A stretch of 14,704 nucleotides of DNA from DUPH01 sp035449085. GTDB taxonomy: Bacteria; Verrucomicrobiota; Kiritimatiellia; RFP12; UBA1067. The stretch is taken from the NCBI GenBank assembly GCA_035449085.1, contig DAOTKE010000091.1, forward strand, positions 1 through 14,704, written 5' to 3'. Each line of letters starts with the position of its first letter. The stretch's first letter is position 1. A program made the position numbers and the translations under genes. Below, piece by piece: positions 7,454 through 14,447 of this stretch. The notes beneath the pieces were generated by a model that made no database searches, was not told the origin of the DNA, and saw nothing but the letters and a program-made list of their open reading frames with translations.

Positions 7454-8461
7454 TTGGAGAAAACAAAAGCTTGGAAATGGGATTATCTCGACCGTAGATG
7501 GAGTCCTGTGAAGGCTAACAGCATCTATCCGGGGCTCGTTATTGTCGTCCCAACCGATGCGGGTGGGTATGACCCCTGCCGCGGCTTCGACGCCTCCCTC
7601 AAAGGCACTGTCCCCTGTTTCACCGCATCGCAATCCACATCAGATGCGGACGCGGCCGAAGAGGACGAATCGCTCTCCGTTACAAGTCGGTGGGAGACCA
7701 TCGCCGAACACGGCGCGAAAGCAGCGAATGAACTGCACCACATTTTCGGAAACAATGACAACCCTGTCCTCGACATGGCAGCATGCTGGCATGATTTTGG
7801 GAAGGCCCATCCCGCGTTCCAGTCGCTCTTGGTTGACGCTCTTTCCTCCGATATTGCGAAAGCCCCGCCAAACGCTTGGCGCAGGCCGCCGAAGTACGCA
7901 GCCTCCGAAATTGACCCGCGCCCCGGCTTCCGCCACGAACTCGCTTCCGCCCTGGCTATCATCGACCTCCTGCGCCAGGTCGCCCCCGACCACGCTGCGC
8001 TTCGCGGCCCTTGGAAATCCTTCTTTCCGGAGTCAGCGCCCGTTGAGCGTCAGGATTTTTGCCCGACCCCGGCACATCAGCGCCTCGCCGCTTTATCGGT
8101 TAACGAGCTGAATCTTTTGCTTTATCTTGTTGCCGCTCACCATGGCAAAGTGCGGGTTGCCCTGCACGCCTCACCCGCCGATCAATTGCATCCTGTCGCG
8201 AAAACCGGCGGCGAAATGCCCATACGAGGCGTTCTCGAAGGCGACACAATCCCGCCCACAACTCTCAGATGCCCAACAGGCAACGTAGAGGTTCCCCTCG
8301 CCACACTTTCACTGGCCCCCGCCGCAATCGGTCTCTCCGAGGCTATCGGTGCCAGTTGGGGCGAACGCTGCTCCGCGCTCCTCGCCGAACACGGCCCGTT
8401 CCAACTCGCTTATCTCGAAACCCTTCTCCGCGCCGCCGATATCCGCGCTTCAAGGAAATAA
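7454..8461 (+). CDS. cas3: C-terminal HD-nuclease part of a type I-G Cas3, helicase missing
   Basis: In type I-G (old I-U) the HD nuclease is fused to the C-terminus of the Cas3 helicase. Here only that end survives. Numbered from the TTG at 7454 (335 residues), the HD site is complete: His86 (EHG), His113-Asp114 with Lys117 (HDFGKAHPAFQ), His161 (FRHELASAL) and His229-His230 (AAHHGK). A final ETLLRAAD is typical of Cas3 HD domains. The same frame stays open upstream to 7292 and still looks like protein (SDYHPSRDELCAVSIGD, about 7401-7451, leading into WKWDYLDRRW), but there is no ATG and no good SD. A GTG at 7508 with GGAG just before it is another possible start. No helicase motif occurs anywhere upstream, only the E1 gene and its terminator. 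Four bases separate its stop from csx17. Either a 5'-deleted pseudogene or an HD-only nuclease. Confidence 0.82.
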   Translation: MEKTKAWKWDYLDRRWSPVKANSIYPGLVIVVPTDAGGYDPCRGFDASLKGTVPCFTASQSTSDADAAEEDESLSVTSRWETIAEHGAKAANELHHIFGNNDNPVLDMAACWHDFGKAHPAFQSLLVDALSSDIAKAPPNAWRRPPKYAASEIDPRPGFRHELASALAIIDLLRQVAPDHAALRGPWKSFFPESAPVERQDFCPTPAHQRLAALSVNELNLLLYLVAAHHGKVRVALHASPADQLHPVAKTGGEMPIRGVLEGDTIPPTTLRCPTGNVEVPLATLSLAPAAIGLSEAIGASWGERCSALLAEHGPFQLAYLETLLRAADIRASRK

Positions 8462-8465
8462 TGCC

Positions 8466-10532
8466 ATGCAAATCCACTTTCATACGCTCACCGGTTGTTC
8501 TCCAACGCCGCTCGCGAACTATCTTAAAGCCCTCGCCATCCTGCGCATCGTCTCCGAACAGGCGGATTCCACCGCACGCGGCGCGTGGCGCAATGAGGCT
8601 TTTGTCCTCGCCACCACGCTTTCAAACATAGAACTCGCAGACTTCTTCCTCAACCGTTACGCGCCCACGTCGCTCGTCTCGCCCTGGAACCGCGCTTCCG
8701 GATTTTACGGGGGATATCCTACCCTAGTGTACTTCGAGACCTCGGATTTGCCGCGCCTCGCCGCCTATCGTGAGGGAGTGGCGGCCGCCCGAACGCTTTG
8801 CTCCGACTTGGAGATCGCGCAAACACGAGTCGTAGAAATCAAGAATGAAGCAAAAAGTTTGAAGGGGGCCGCAAAAGAGGCTCTCAAGAATGACCCCCAA
8901 TATAAAGCGCGCCTCGCTTCCGTCGAACGGGAATTCAAACGCCTGAAAGCACAATTCATTCCGGAATGCCGCTTGAAATGGCGCCGTCAGTCGCGTGAAT
9001 GGCTCAATGCCGCCATTGTCATAAATTCGGATAAAACCTTGTCTTGGCCGTCCTTGTTCGGTACAGGCGGCGCGGATGGCAAACTCGACTTCACCACCAA
9101 TTTCCGCCAACGCTTTTGTGATCTGTTCGATTTGCAGAACGGCGCTATGCCTAAGCCGCAGACACACGACTTGCTCAAGCATGCGTTGATCGGAGACGCT
9201 TCGCTGGGTTCCGGCAACTACAAAGTGGGTCAATTCGCGCCGGGCTCCGCAGGCGGCGCGAACAGCACAAATGGCCTTGAATGCGGCGCGTCCGGCATCG
9301 CCAATGTCAACCCATGGGATTTTATCCTGTTTATGGAAGGTTCCGTTCTATTCGTCTCTGCCGCCTCGCGGCGTCTGAACGCTTCCGCCACGACCGAAAG
9401 CGCGCCGTTCGCGCTCCGCGCCCAACCCGCCGGCCATTTATCATCAAGTGTCGGCGACAAAAGTTCACGCGGCGAGCAGTGGATGCCGCTCTGGCCTCAG
9501 TTCGCCACTCTGGGCGAGATTCGCACGCTTCTTTCCGAAGGCCGTGCCCAACTGGGGCGCACATCCACCCGCGAGCCGCTGGATATGGCGCGCTCAGTCG
9601 CCCGTCTCGGCGTCGCCCGCGGCATCTCCGCTTTTGAACGATACGCTTACATGGAGCGCAACGGTCAGTCAAACTTCGCCGTCCCGCCAGGACGTTGGCC
9701 TGTATTGGCTCAACCACACCAAAACCTGCTTACTGATCTCGACATATACCTGAACCGCCTCCATAAAGCTGTTCGTAAAGATAATGCCGCCGGATCCCTT
9801 GTCACCGCGGCAAAGAACCTCGACGACGCCCTCCTTGCCGCAACGGCTGCCGCCGCGCAGCCGCGCTCGTGGCAGAACGTCCTGCTTGCGCTCGCGAACC
9901 AATACGGCATTCGCCGCCATTTCCTGCCGATCAACAAGTTCGGCTCCTATGACAAGAACGAAACCACATCCGTGGTCTGCTTCGGACGTGATCTCGTCGT
10001 CGACCTCGTCGCACTCATTGACCGCAGTTTAGTCGAGGCCTCGCAGAACGCTTCCCGCGCCCTCGATCAGACGCCGATTAATCCTCGCTTTTGCGCCCGC
10101 CTCCCAGACCTCGATGCGTTCCTTGCGGGCCGCGTCGACTATACTCGTCTCCTTCGCGTTGCCCGCGCCTTGATGGCTCTCGAGACCCAAGCACTCAAAA
10201 TGAGCGCCGTGACCATCAATCCCGGCTGCGTATCCGCCACTTCGTCCAGCGATGTGTACGCCTTTTTCCGTTTTTGCCTCGCGCCCCGCCATTGGCGTGT
10301 TTCTGTCCCCGTCCGTTCAGATGTCTTCCGCCGTCTAGCATCAGGCGACATCGCGGCAGCCTCGCGCTTGGCGTTTCAGCATTTGCGATCGCATGGCATC
10401 ACGCCGCCCCTGCAGCTTTGCGTGGGGAATGCACGCTTACTTGCCGCCGCAAAGGCCTTTACGCTTTCCTTCGCGTCGCGTGACGCGCTTCTTAATACCA
10501 TCACACACAACCCGCAGGAGAATTACAAATGA
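8466..10532 (+). CDS. csx17: Csx17, Cas8-like large subunit of type I-G CRISPR effector
   Basis: Csx17 (Cas8u2) is the signature large subunit of the type I-G interference complex; in the Cas8 role it is expected to help recognise the PAM and recruit Cas3. The 688-residue product starts MQIHFHTLTGC. The family hallmark GCSPTPLANYLKALAILRIV lies at residues 10-29, SPWNRASGF at 72-80, and the LFGTGGADGKLDFTTNF block at 197-213. Residues about 115-165 are strongly charged and helical, possibly a coiled coil. I placed the start at 8466: an open frame continues upstream inside cas3, but homologues begin at this point. The gene begins 4 bases after the cas3 stop and overlaps csb1 by ATGA, so translation is coupled. 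Length is in the usual range and no frameshift is seen. Confidence 0.92.
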   Translation: MQIHFHTLTGCSPTPLANYLKALAILRIVSEQADSTARGAWRNEAFVLATTLSNIELADFFLNRYAPTSLVSPWNRASGFYGGYPTLVYFETSDLPRLAAYREGVAAARTLCSDLEIAQTRVVEIKNEAKSLKGAAKEALKNDPQYKARLASVEREFKRLKAQFIPECRLKWRRQSREWLNAAIVINSDKTLSWPSLFGTGGADGKLDFTTNFRQRFCDLFDLQNGAMPKPQTHDLLKHALIGDASLGSGNYKVGQFAPGSAGGANSTNGLECGASGIANVNPWDFILFMEGSVLFVSAASRRLNASATTESAPFALRAQPAGHLSSSVGDKSSRGEQWMPLWPQFATLGEIRTLLSEGRAQLGRTSTREPLDMARSVARLGVARGISAFERYAYMERNGQSNFAVPPGRWPVLAQPHQNLLTDLDIYLNRLHKAVRKDNAAGSLVTAAKNLDDALLAATAAAAQPRSWQNVLLALANQYGIRRHFLPINKFGSYDKNETTSVVCFGRDLVVDLVALIDRSLVEASQNASRALDQTPINPRFCARLPDLDAFLAGRVDYTRLLRVARALMALETQALKMSAVTINPGCVSATSSSDVYAFFRFCLAPRHWRVSVPVRSDVFRRLASGDIAAASRLAFQHLRSHGITPPLQLCVGNARLLAAAKAFTLSFASRDALLNTITHNPQENYK

Positions 10533-11530
10533 GCATTAACATCGCCGCGCTGATTAACGCCCGTCGTGTCCTTTTCAACATCCCGCTGAAACCGATCCAA
10601 GGCGAGCGCTTCCAGCCCACAGGCTTCCCGTCACTTGGTGCGGCCACTTACCAGACCAAGAACGGCGCTTCGCTTCTCGTCGAGTCCGCGCAAAGTATGG
10701 CAAACCGTCTCGAAGCAACTATCTGGGACGAAGCCAACAAAACGCTCGTTGAAGCCGCTCAAGGGCTTTCCTATATCCGTGTAGAGCGCAAGGGAGAATA
10801 CCTCACATCGTCGATCACTGAGGCTCACCGTATCAATTCGCCCTATTTGCTGGAGGGAAAGGATAAATCTTTTTTTAACGAACTGAAAAGCGCTCTTGGA
10901 GGTCTGGCCGAAGGACCCATCAATCGTAAAATACTCGCAGAAACGCTCTTTGCCTACGACGCGAATGCGCTCATCCATGGCGTGTTTCTGGCCAAGAAAG
11001 ACCTTGCAGGCGGGCGCCTTCGCATCGCCCGTGCACTTTCCGCCTTTATCGAGGCTGACGGCATCGAAGTCGCGGCATCCGGCGGCGTGAAAAATGATTC
11101 TGTCAACCCGTCGGGCGACACTAAATCCGGTTTTGGCAACGTCCCCTTCTCCCGCGACGAATACACGGCCAAAACCATCACGCTTTACATCAACCTCGCT
11201 CTCGACCAGATTCGTGGTTACGGGCTCAGCGATGTTGCCACGAACCTGCTCATCACGCTCGCGCTCTACAAAATCCGCGCCCTCATTGACGGCTCGCTGC
11301 GCCTTCGTACTGCTTGTGATTTTGAAGTGGCGTCCGACTCCGTCACGGCCGTCAAACCTGACGGTTATGCGCTGCCGTCCCTCGGCGAACTCGGCGTGGC
11401 GCTCAAAAACGCTATCGCCCCGAATGCCGCCGTTTTCAAGCAGACGGTTGTCCAATACAACGATGCGTTGAAAAACGGCCCTGCCGAGAACGAATCGAAA
11501 ACCGAGCCGACCGATGAAACCGAAGCCTAA
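10529..11530 (+). CDS. csb1: Csb1, Cas7-type backbone protein of type I-G CRISPR effector
   Basis: Csb1 (GSU0053 family, cas7) is expected to form the crRNA-coating backbone of the type I-G Cascade complex, in several copies. The 333-residue product has the typical opening: residues 20-42 (LKPIQGERFQPTGFPSLGAA) and 47-61 (ASLLVESAQSMANRL), then SSITEAHRINSPYLL and the central region LFAYDANALIHGVFLAKKDL, AGGRLRIARALSAFIEADGI. The C-terminal 20 residues are acidic and low in complexity (NESKTEPTDETEA) and are probably disordered. The ATG overlaps the csx17 stop, and the stop overlaps the first in-frame ATG of csb2, so the three genes form one translational unit. The protein is intact. Confidence 0.93.
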   Translation: MSINIAALINARRVLFNIPLKPIQGERFQPTGFPSLGAATYQTKNGASLLVESAQSMANRLEATIWDEANKTLVEAAQGLSYIRVERKGEYLTSSITEAHRINSPYLLEGKDKSFFNELKSALGGLAEGPINRKILAETLFAYDANALIHGVFLAKKDLAGGRLRIARALSAFIEADGIEVAASGGVKNDSVNPSGDTKSGFGNVPFSRDEYTAKTITLYINLALDQIRGYGLSDVATNLLITLALYKIRALIDGSLRLRTACDFEVASDSVTAVKPDGYALPSLGELGVALKNAIAPNAAVFKQTVVQYNDALKNGPAENESKTEPTDETEA

Positions 11531-11544
11531 TGGAGGCCCTTGCC

Positions 11545-13107
11545 ATGCCCACACTATCCGTCCGCTTTCCCGGCGGCCATTACCACGCCACGCCGTGGGG
11601 TAAGGCGCAGAACGAAGGCGCGGTCGAATGGCCGCCCTCGCCTTGGCGCATACTCCGCGCGCTCATCGCCACAGGTTACGCCAAGCTCCCGGAATGGGCC
11701 GGCGGCACCGTCCAGGACACTGGAAATTCTCTCATCGAGAAATTGGCCTCCGTTCTTCCGTCCTATCGCTTGCCCAAGGTTACCGGAGCGCACACGCGGC
11801 ATTACATGCCAACAAAAAACAGCACGACGCTGGTGATCGATGCCCGCGCCATCACGGGCCGAGACCACGAACCGCTTCTCGTCCACTGGGATGTGGCTCT
11901 CACGCCGGACGAGACCGCGCTGCTCGCAGTACTCGCCGCGCGCCTCGCTTACCTCGGCCGCTCCGAATCCTGGATCGAAGCCGAACTCTGCGCGGGCACT
12001 CCCGTTCAGGACGCCTCGTGGTGCCGTCCGTTGGCAGCTTCATCGGCTCCGTTGGCCGCTGGTGGCGAATCCGTCCTTCTCCTCGCTCCGCTTCCGGCGT
12101 CCGACTACGCTCAATGGCGCAGCAACGCTGCCGCGTCGAGCAAACTCCCGAAAAAGAAATTCGACGCACTCTACCCAGCCGACATCCTCGCTGCGCTTCA
12201 GGTGGAAAGCGGTTGGCTGCAAAAACAAGGCTGGACATCCCCGCCCGGAACACAAATAGCGCACTACAAGCTTCCTGTCCGGAATTTGATTGGCACAACC
12301 GCGCCCGCGCCTCATCTGCGGCCAGAGCCTCACCGTGTCGAATTCGCCCTGCTCGCGCTATCCTGTTCCGCCCGCAGCCGCACTCCGTTGCCGCTTGCGG
12401 CCAGAACGCTCCCGCAGGCCGACATCCTCCATCAGGCGTTGGCCAGTCATGTCGGCAAATGCTCCGCTGGCCAGACCGAAGCCGCAGCTCGGGAACTGCT
12501 TGGCGTTGATGAGAACCGTGTTCCCTTGACCGGCCATCATCACGCGCATATTCTGCCCCTCACGCTGTGCGAAGGGGATAATCATCTCGACCACATCCTT
12601 GTCTGGGCTCCCGGTGGAATGGGCGGCGGCGCGCAAGAAATTATCAGCCGTCTTCGCAAGACCTACATGAAGGGCGGTGTCGGCGAACTCACCCTGCGAT
12701 TAGCGGGCTTTGGGACGCGCGAAACGTTTCTGAGGGAACCGGAACTCAGTCGTTTTCTAGCTCCCGCCAGAGTGTGGCAGTCAGCCACGCCGCTCGTGTT
12801 GCCGCGTTTTCGCAAAAAAAACGGAAAGAACTCGATCGAAGGGCAAATCGCCGCCGAATGCGCTTCTCGCGGCCTGCCTGCGCCAGACCACATGGAGATC
12901 CTTAAGGAGGAAAGCATTGTTTTCCGCCACTATGTCCGACGACGCTCCCGTGGCACCCCGCCCCCCGAAGACTTCGGCTACGCCCTCCGCCTCACGTTCG
13001 CCGAGCCCGTGTGCGGTCCCCTGTGCCTCGGTCATTCCAGCCACTTCGGACTCGGCCTCTTCGCCGCCGTGCCGGAGGGCCGCACAGCCCGGGAAGGAGG
13101 AGAATAG
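11545..13107 (+). CDS. csb2: Csb2, Cas5-Cas6 fusion of type I-G CRISPR effector
   Basis: Csb2 (GSU0054 family) joins a Cas5-like part, which caps the crRNA 5' end, with a Cas6-like endoribonuclease that processes pre-crRNA. The 520-residue product starts MPTLSVRFPGGHYHATPWG and has EWPPSPWRILRALIATGY at 28-45 and HTRHYMPT at 83-90, as the family does. In the Cas6-like half, GHHHAHILPL (about 329-338) and HLDHILVWAPGGM (about 347-359) supply candidate catalytic histidines, and GPLCLGHSSHFGLGLFA (about 490-506) is the glycine-rich RNA-binding loop. I prefer the ATG at 11545, with GGAGG eight bases before it, over the ATG at 11530 that overlaps the csb1 stop. The TAG stop lies inside the first 9-bp repeat block. 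Length and motifs are complete, so crRNA processing could still work. Confidence 0.93.
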   Translation: MPTLSVRFPGGHYHATPWGKAQNEGAVEWPPSPWRILRALIATGYAKLPEWAGGTVQDTGNSLIEKLASVLPSYRLPKVTGAHTRHYMPTKNSTTLVIDARAITGRDHEPLLVHWDVALTPDETALLAVLAARLAYLGRSESWIEAELCAGTPVQDASWCRPLAASSAPLAAGGESVLLLAPLPASDYAQWRSNAAASSKLPKKKFDALYPADILAALQVESGWLQKQGWTSPPGTQIAHYKLPVRNLIGTTAPAPHLRPEPHRVEFALLALSCSARSRTPLPLAARTLPQADILHQALASHVGKCSAGQTEAAARELLGVDENRVPLTGHHHAHILPLTLCEGDNHLDHILVWAPGGMGGGAQEIISRLRKTYMKGGVGELTLRLAGFGTRETFLREPELSRFLAPARVWQSATPLVLPRFRKKNGKNSIEGQIAAECASRGLPAPDHMEILKEESIVFRHYVRRRSRGTPPPEDFGYALRLTFAEPVCGPLCLGHSSHFGLGLFAAVPEGRTAREGGE

Positions 13108-13134
13108 GTCCTATGGGCCCTATAAGTCCTATTT
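13104..13134 (+). repeat. 9-bp repeat block A (ATAGGTCCT-like), at the csb2 stop
   Basis: Three units of ATARGYCCT type run without gaps at 13104-13112, 13113-13121 and 13122-13130, followed by a degenerate fourth. The first unit contains the TAG stop of csb2, and the second, ATGGGCCCT, supplies the start codon of the next gene. Bases 13108-13134 are identical to 13905-13931. Confidence 0.85.
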
Positions 13135-13892
13135 TCCAAGACCTCTCCCTTCTCCTGGCCCACGCCGACCCCGTGTTGCGCGCGGCGGGCGCGCGGCTCG
13201 CCGCCGCCCTCGATGTCGCCAGCCTGCGCCGGACGCTCGCCGGACTGGCCCAGACCGACCCCGACCCCGCCGTGCGCGAGGCGGCCGACACGGCGGTCGC
13301 GCGCCTCACGCCCGACGGCGGACGGGGCGGCGAGATCGTCAGGACGCACGGCGGATTCGCGAACCTGCGCGCCCATGAGGCCGCCGAGATCGTGTACGAC
13401 GCAACCGTCGTCTTCTGCGACCGCTTCATCGACCGGCGCTCGCGCACGCATGACCAGATGGTCCAGGCCGCCCGCAGCGGCAAGCAGAACATCGTCGAGG
13501 GCAGCGCCGCCGCCGGCACCTCCAGCAAGACCGAGCTGCGCCTCATCGGCGTGGCCCGCGCCAGCTTGGAGGAACTCCTCGCCGACTACCGCGACTTTCT
13601 CCGCCAGCACGGTCTCGCCCAATGGCCCAAAGACCACCCGCAGGCCCAAGAGATCCGCCGCCTAGCCTATCAGGAGAATAGGACCTATAAGACCGATAGG
13701 CCCTATTTCGAAGAGGCCGCTCCCGAGGTCGCGGCCAACGCCGCCATCTGCCTCACTTGCCAGGCCACCTATCTGCTCGACCGCCTGATCCAGCAGCTCG
13801 AACGCGCCTTCATCGAGCACGGCGGCATCTCCGAACGCATGCTCGCCGCCCGCCTCCGCCACAGGGAGAGCCAACGTCAGGACTCGCCATGA
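13113..13892 (+). CDS. Four-helix-bundle suffix-domain protein inserted in the cas operon
   Basis: A 259-residue protein. Residues about 75-255 resemble the 'four helix bundle suffix' family, relatives of the S23/Avd-type four-helix proteins: EAAEIVYDATVVFCDRFIDR, then SRTHDQMVQAARSGKQNIVE, GSAAAGTSSKTELRLIGVAR, ASLEELLADYRDFLRQ, and a final helix with CQATYLLDRLIQQLERAF. The molecular function of this family is not known to me. The N-terminal part (about 8-68) is helical and HEAT-like (two LRAAGARLAAAL / VREAADTAVARL-type segments). I chose the ATG at 13113, behind GGGAAGGAGGAG at 13091-13102; the ORF is open further upstream inside csb2. The stop overlaps the next ATG (ATGA). It is not a known Cas protein and is bracketed by a 27-base direct repeat, which suggests later insertion. 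A 9-bp repeat block inside codes for RTYKTDRPY. Confidence 0.82.
   Translation: MGPISPIFQDLSLLLAHADPVLRAAGARLAAALDVASLRRTLAGLAQTDPDPAVREAADTAVARLTPDGGRGGEIVRTHGGFANLRAHEAAEIVYDATVVFCDRFIDRRSRTHDQMVQAARSGKQNIVEGSAAAGTSSKTELRLIGVARASLEELLADYRDFLRQHGLAQWPKDHPQAQEIRRLAYQENRTYKTDRPYFEEAAPEVAANAAICLTCQATYLLDRLIQQLERAFIEHGGISERMLAARLRHRESQRQDSP
13678..13706 (+). repeat. 9-bp repeat block B inside the four-helix gene
   Basis: Units ATAGGACCT, ATAAGACCG and ATAGGCCCT run at 13678-13704. The reading frame is shifted against blocks A and C, so they code for RTY, KTD and RPY instead of GP(I/M) or SPI. They fall in the linker before the last helix, a place where inserted residues are tolerated. Confidence 0.8.
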
Positions 13893-14156
13893 CCGACTCA
13901 ATAAGTCCTATGGGCCCTATAAGTCCTATTTCTCCAATAGGGCCTATTGCCCGCTGTGAGCCCTTGCCCGTGCGCATGGTGAACGAGTACGCCTACTGCC
14001 CGCGTCTTTTCCACCTGATCGCCGAGGCGCGCATCGTTGCGCAGCGCGCAGAACCGCGGCCGATCTTGATGTGCCGCTTGATGAGATGCGTCGGTTGGTC
14101 GGACGTCTTGATACCTGTGCCGATACTGAGGAACTCATGGGGGTAGAGGGGACTTC
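13889..14156 (+). pseudogene. cas4-cas1: Collapsed cas4-cas1 fusion remnant
   Basis: Type I-G systems carry a single Cas4-Cas1 protein of roughly 550 residues for spacer acquisition. Here an 85-codon frame (13889-14146, overlapping the previous stop by ATGA) begins with 9-bp-repeat-coded residues, then shows the Cas4 start motif VRMVNEYAYCPRLF (residues 28-41, with Cys37 as one Fe-S ligand), and then becomes unrelated. In the +1-shifted frame at about 14047-14156 there is clear Cas1-like sequence (RRTAADLDVPLDEMRRL, then ELMGVEGTS), matching the Cas1 'eLlGiEG' motif. The nuclease core and remaining cysteines of Cas4 are absent, as are the N-terminal beta domain and all catalytic residues of Cas1. 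At least two deletions, or a deletion plus a frameshift, are needed. It cannot make an integrase. Confidence 0.82.
13901..13948 (+). repeat. 9-bp repeat block C at the cas4 N-terminus
   Basis: Five units at 13901-13945 (ATAAGTCCT, ATGGGCCCT, ATAAGTCCT, ATTTCTCCA, ATAGGGCCT) code for ISPMGPISPISPIGP at the start of the cas4 remnant. The first three units are the second copy of the 27-base direct repeat that also lies at the csb2 stop. Confidence 0.85.
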
Positions 14157-14447
14157 ATGCGACGCTTCTATTTGGTTTCGTATGACATTTCAGATGACCG
14201 TCGCCGCGCAAGGGTTTTCAAGCTCATGCGTGGGTGGGGAGAGCGGGTACAGTATTCGGTATTTTGTTGCCAACTGAATCCGCGCGAACGACTGCAACTG
14301 ATTGAAGAACTTAAGGAACGCATGAACAACAACGAAGACCAGACGCTGTTTGTGGATGCTGGTGCGATGGAGGGTGAACGGCCCGTGCCGGAGATTACCT
14401 ATGTGGGAAAAGTATGGCGACCGGAACAGCGCTCACAAGTAGTATGA
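14157..14447 (+). CDS. cas2: CRISPR-associated endoribonuclease Cas2
   Basis: Cas2 is the small ferredoxin-fold partner that dimerises and bridges two Cas1 dimers during spacer integration. The 96-residue product has the usual first strand and metal-site aspartate (RRFYLVSYDISDDRRRARVF, Asp10), then MRGWGERVQYSVFCCQL and a C-terminal strand EITYVGKVW. Length is normal and there is no lesion. The ATG at 14157 is preceded by AGAGGGGA (14145-14152), which doubles as the last recognisable piece of cas1 sequence. With cas1 destroyed just upstream it has no local partner, so it would act in adaptation only with a Cas1 from another locus. Confidence 0.95.
   Translation: MRRFYLVSYDISDDRRRARVFKLMRGWGERVQYSVFCCQLNPRERLQLIEELKERMNNNEDQTLFVDAGAMEGERPVPEITYVGKVWRPEQRSQVV

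Noticed and set aside
4868..7633. A 921-codon open frame on the minus strand
   Set aside because: It is antisense to the E1 gene, whose motifs are unmistakable. Long antisense frames are expected in GC-rich coding DNA with strong third-position bias, and the translation shows no family motif.
10631..11554. A 307-codon antisense frame over csb1
   Set aside because: csb1 is clearly the real gene, and the antisense product has no recognisable domain or SD.
13901..13948. A collagen-like (GPI)n protein segment
   Set aside because: The GPI/SPI pattern is a by-product of the 9-bp DNA repeat; the third block of the same repeat codes for RTY in another frame.
13104..13948. A short CRISPR array formed by the repeated ATARGNCCT blocks
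   Set aside because: The units are 9 bp in direct tandem, not 28-37-bp repeats with unique spacers, and they lie within or between coding genes.
14071..14277. A separate small gene starting at a GTG and running into cas2
   Set aside because: Its first part is the Cas1 motif region (LDEMRRL, ELMGVEG) and the rest is out-of-frame cas2, so it is better explained as cas1 debris.
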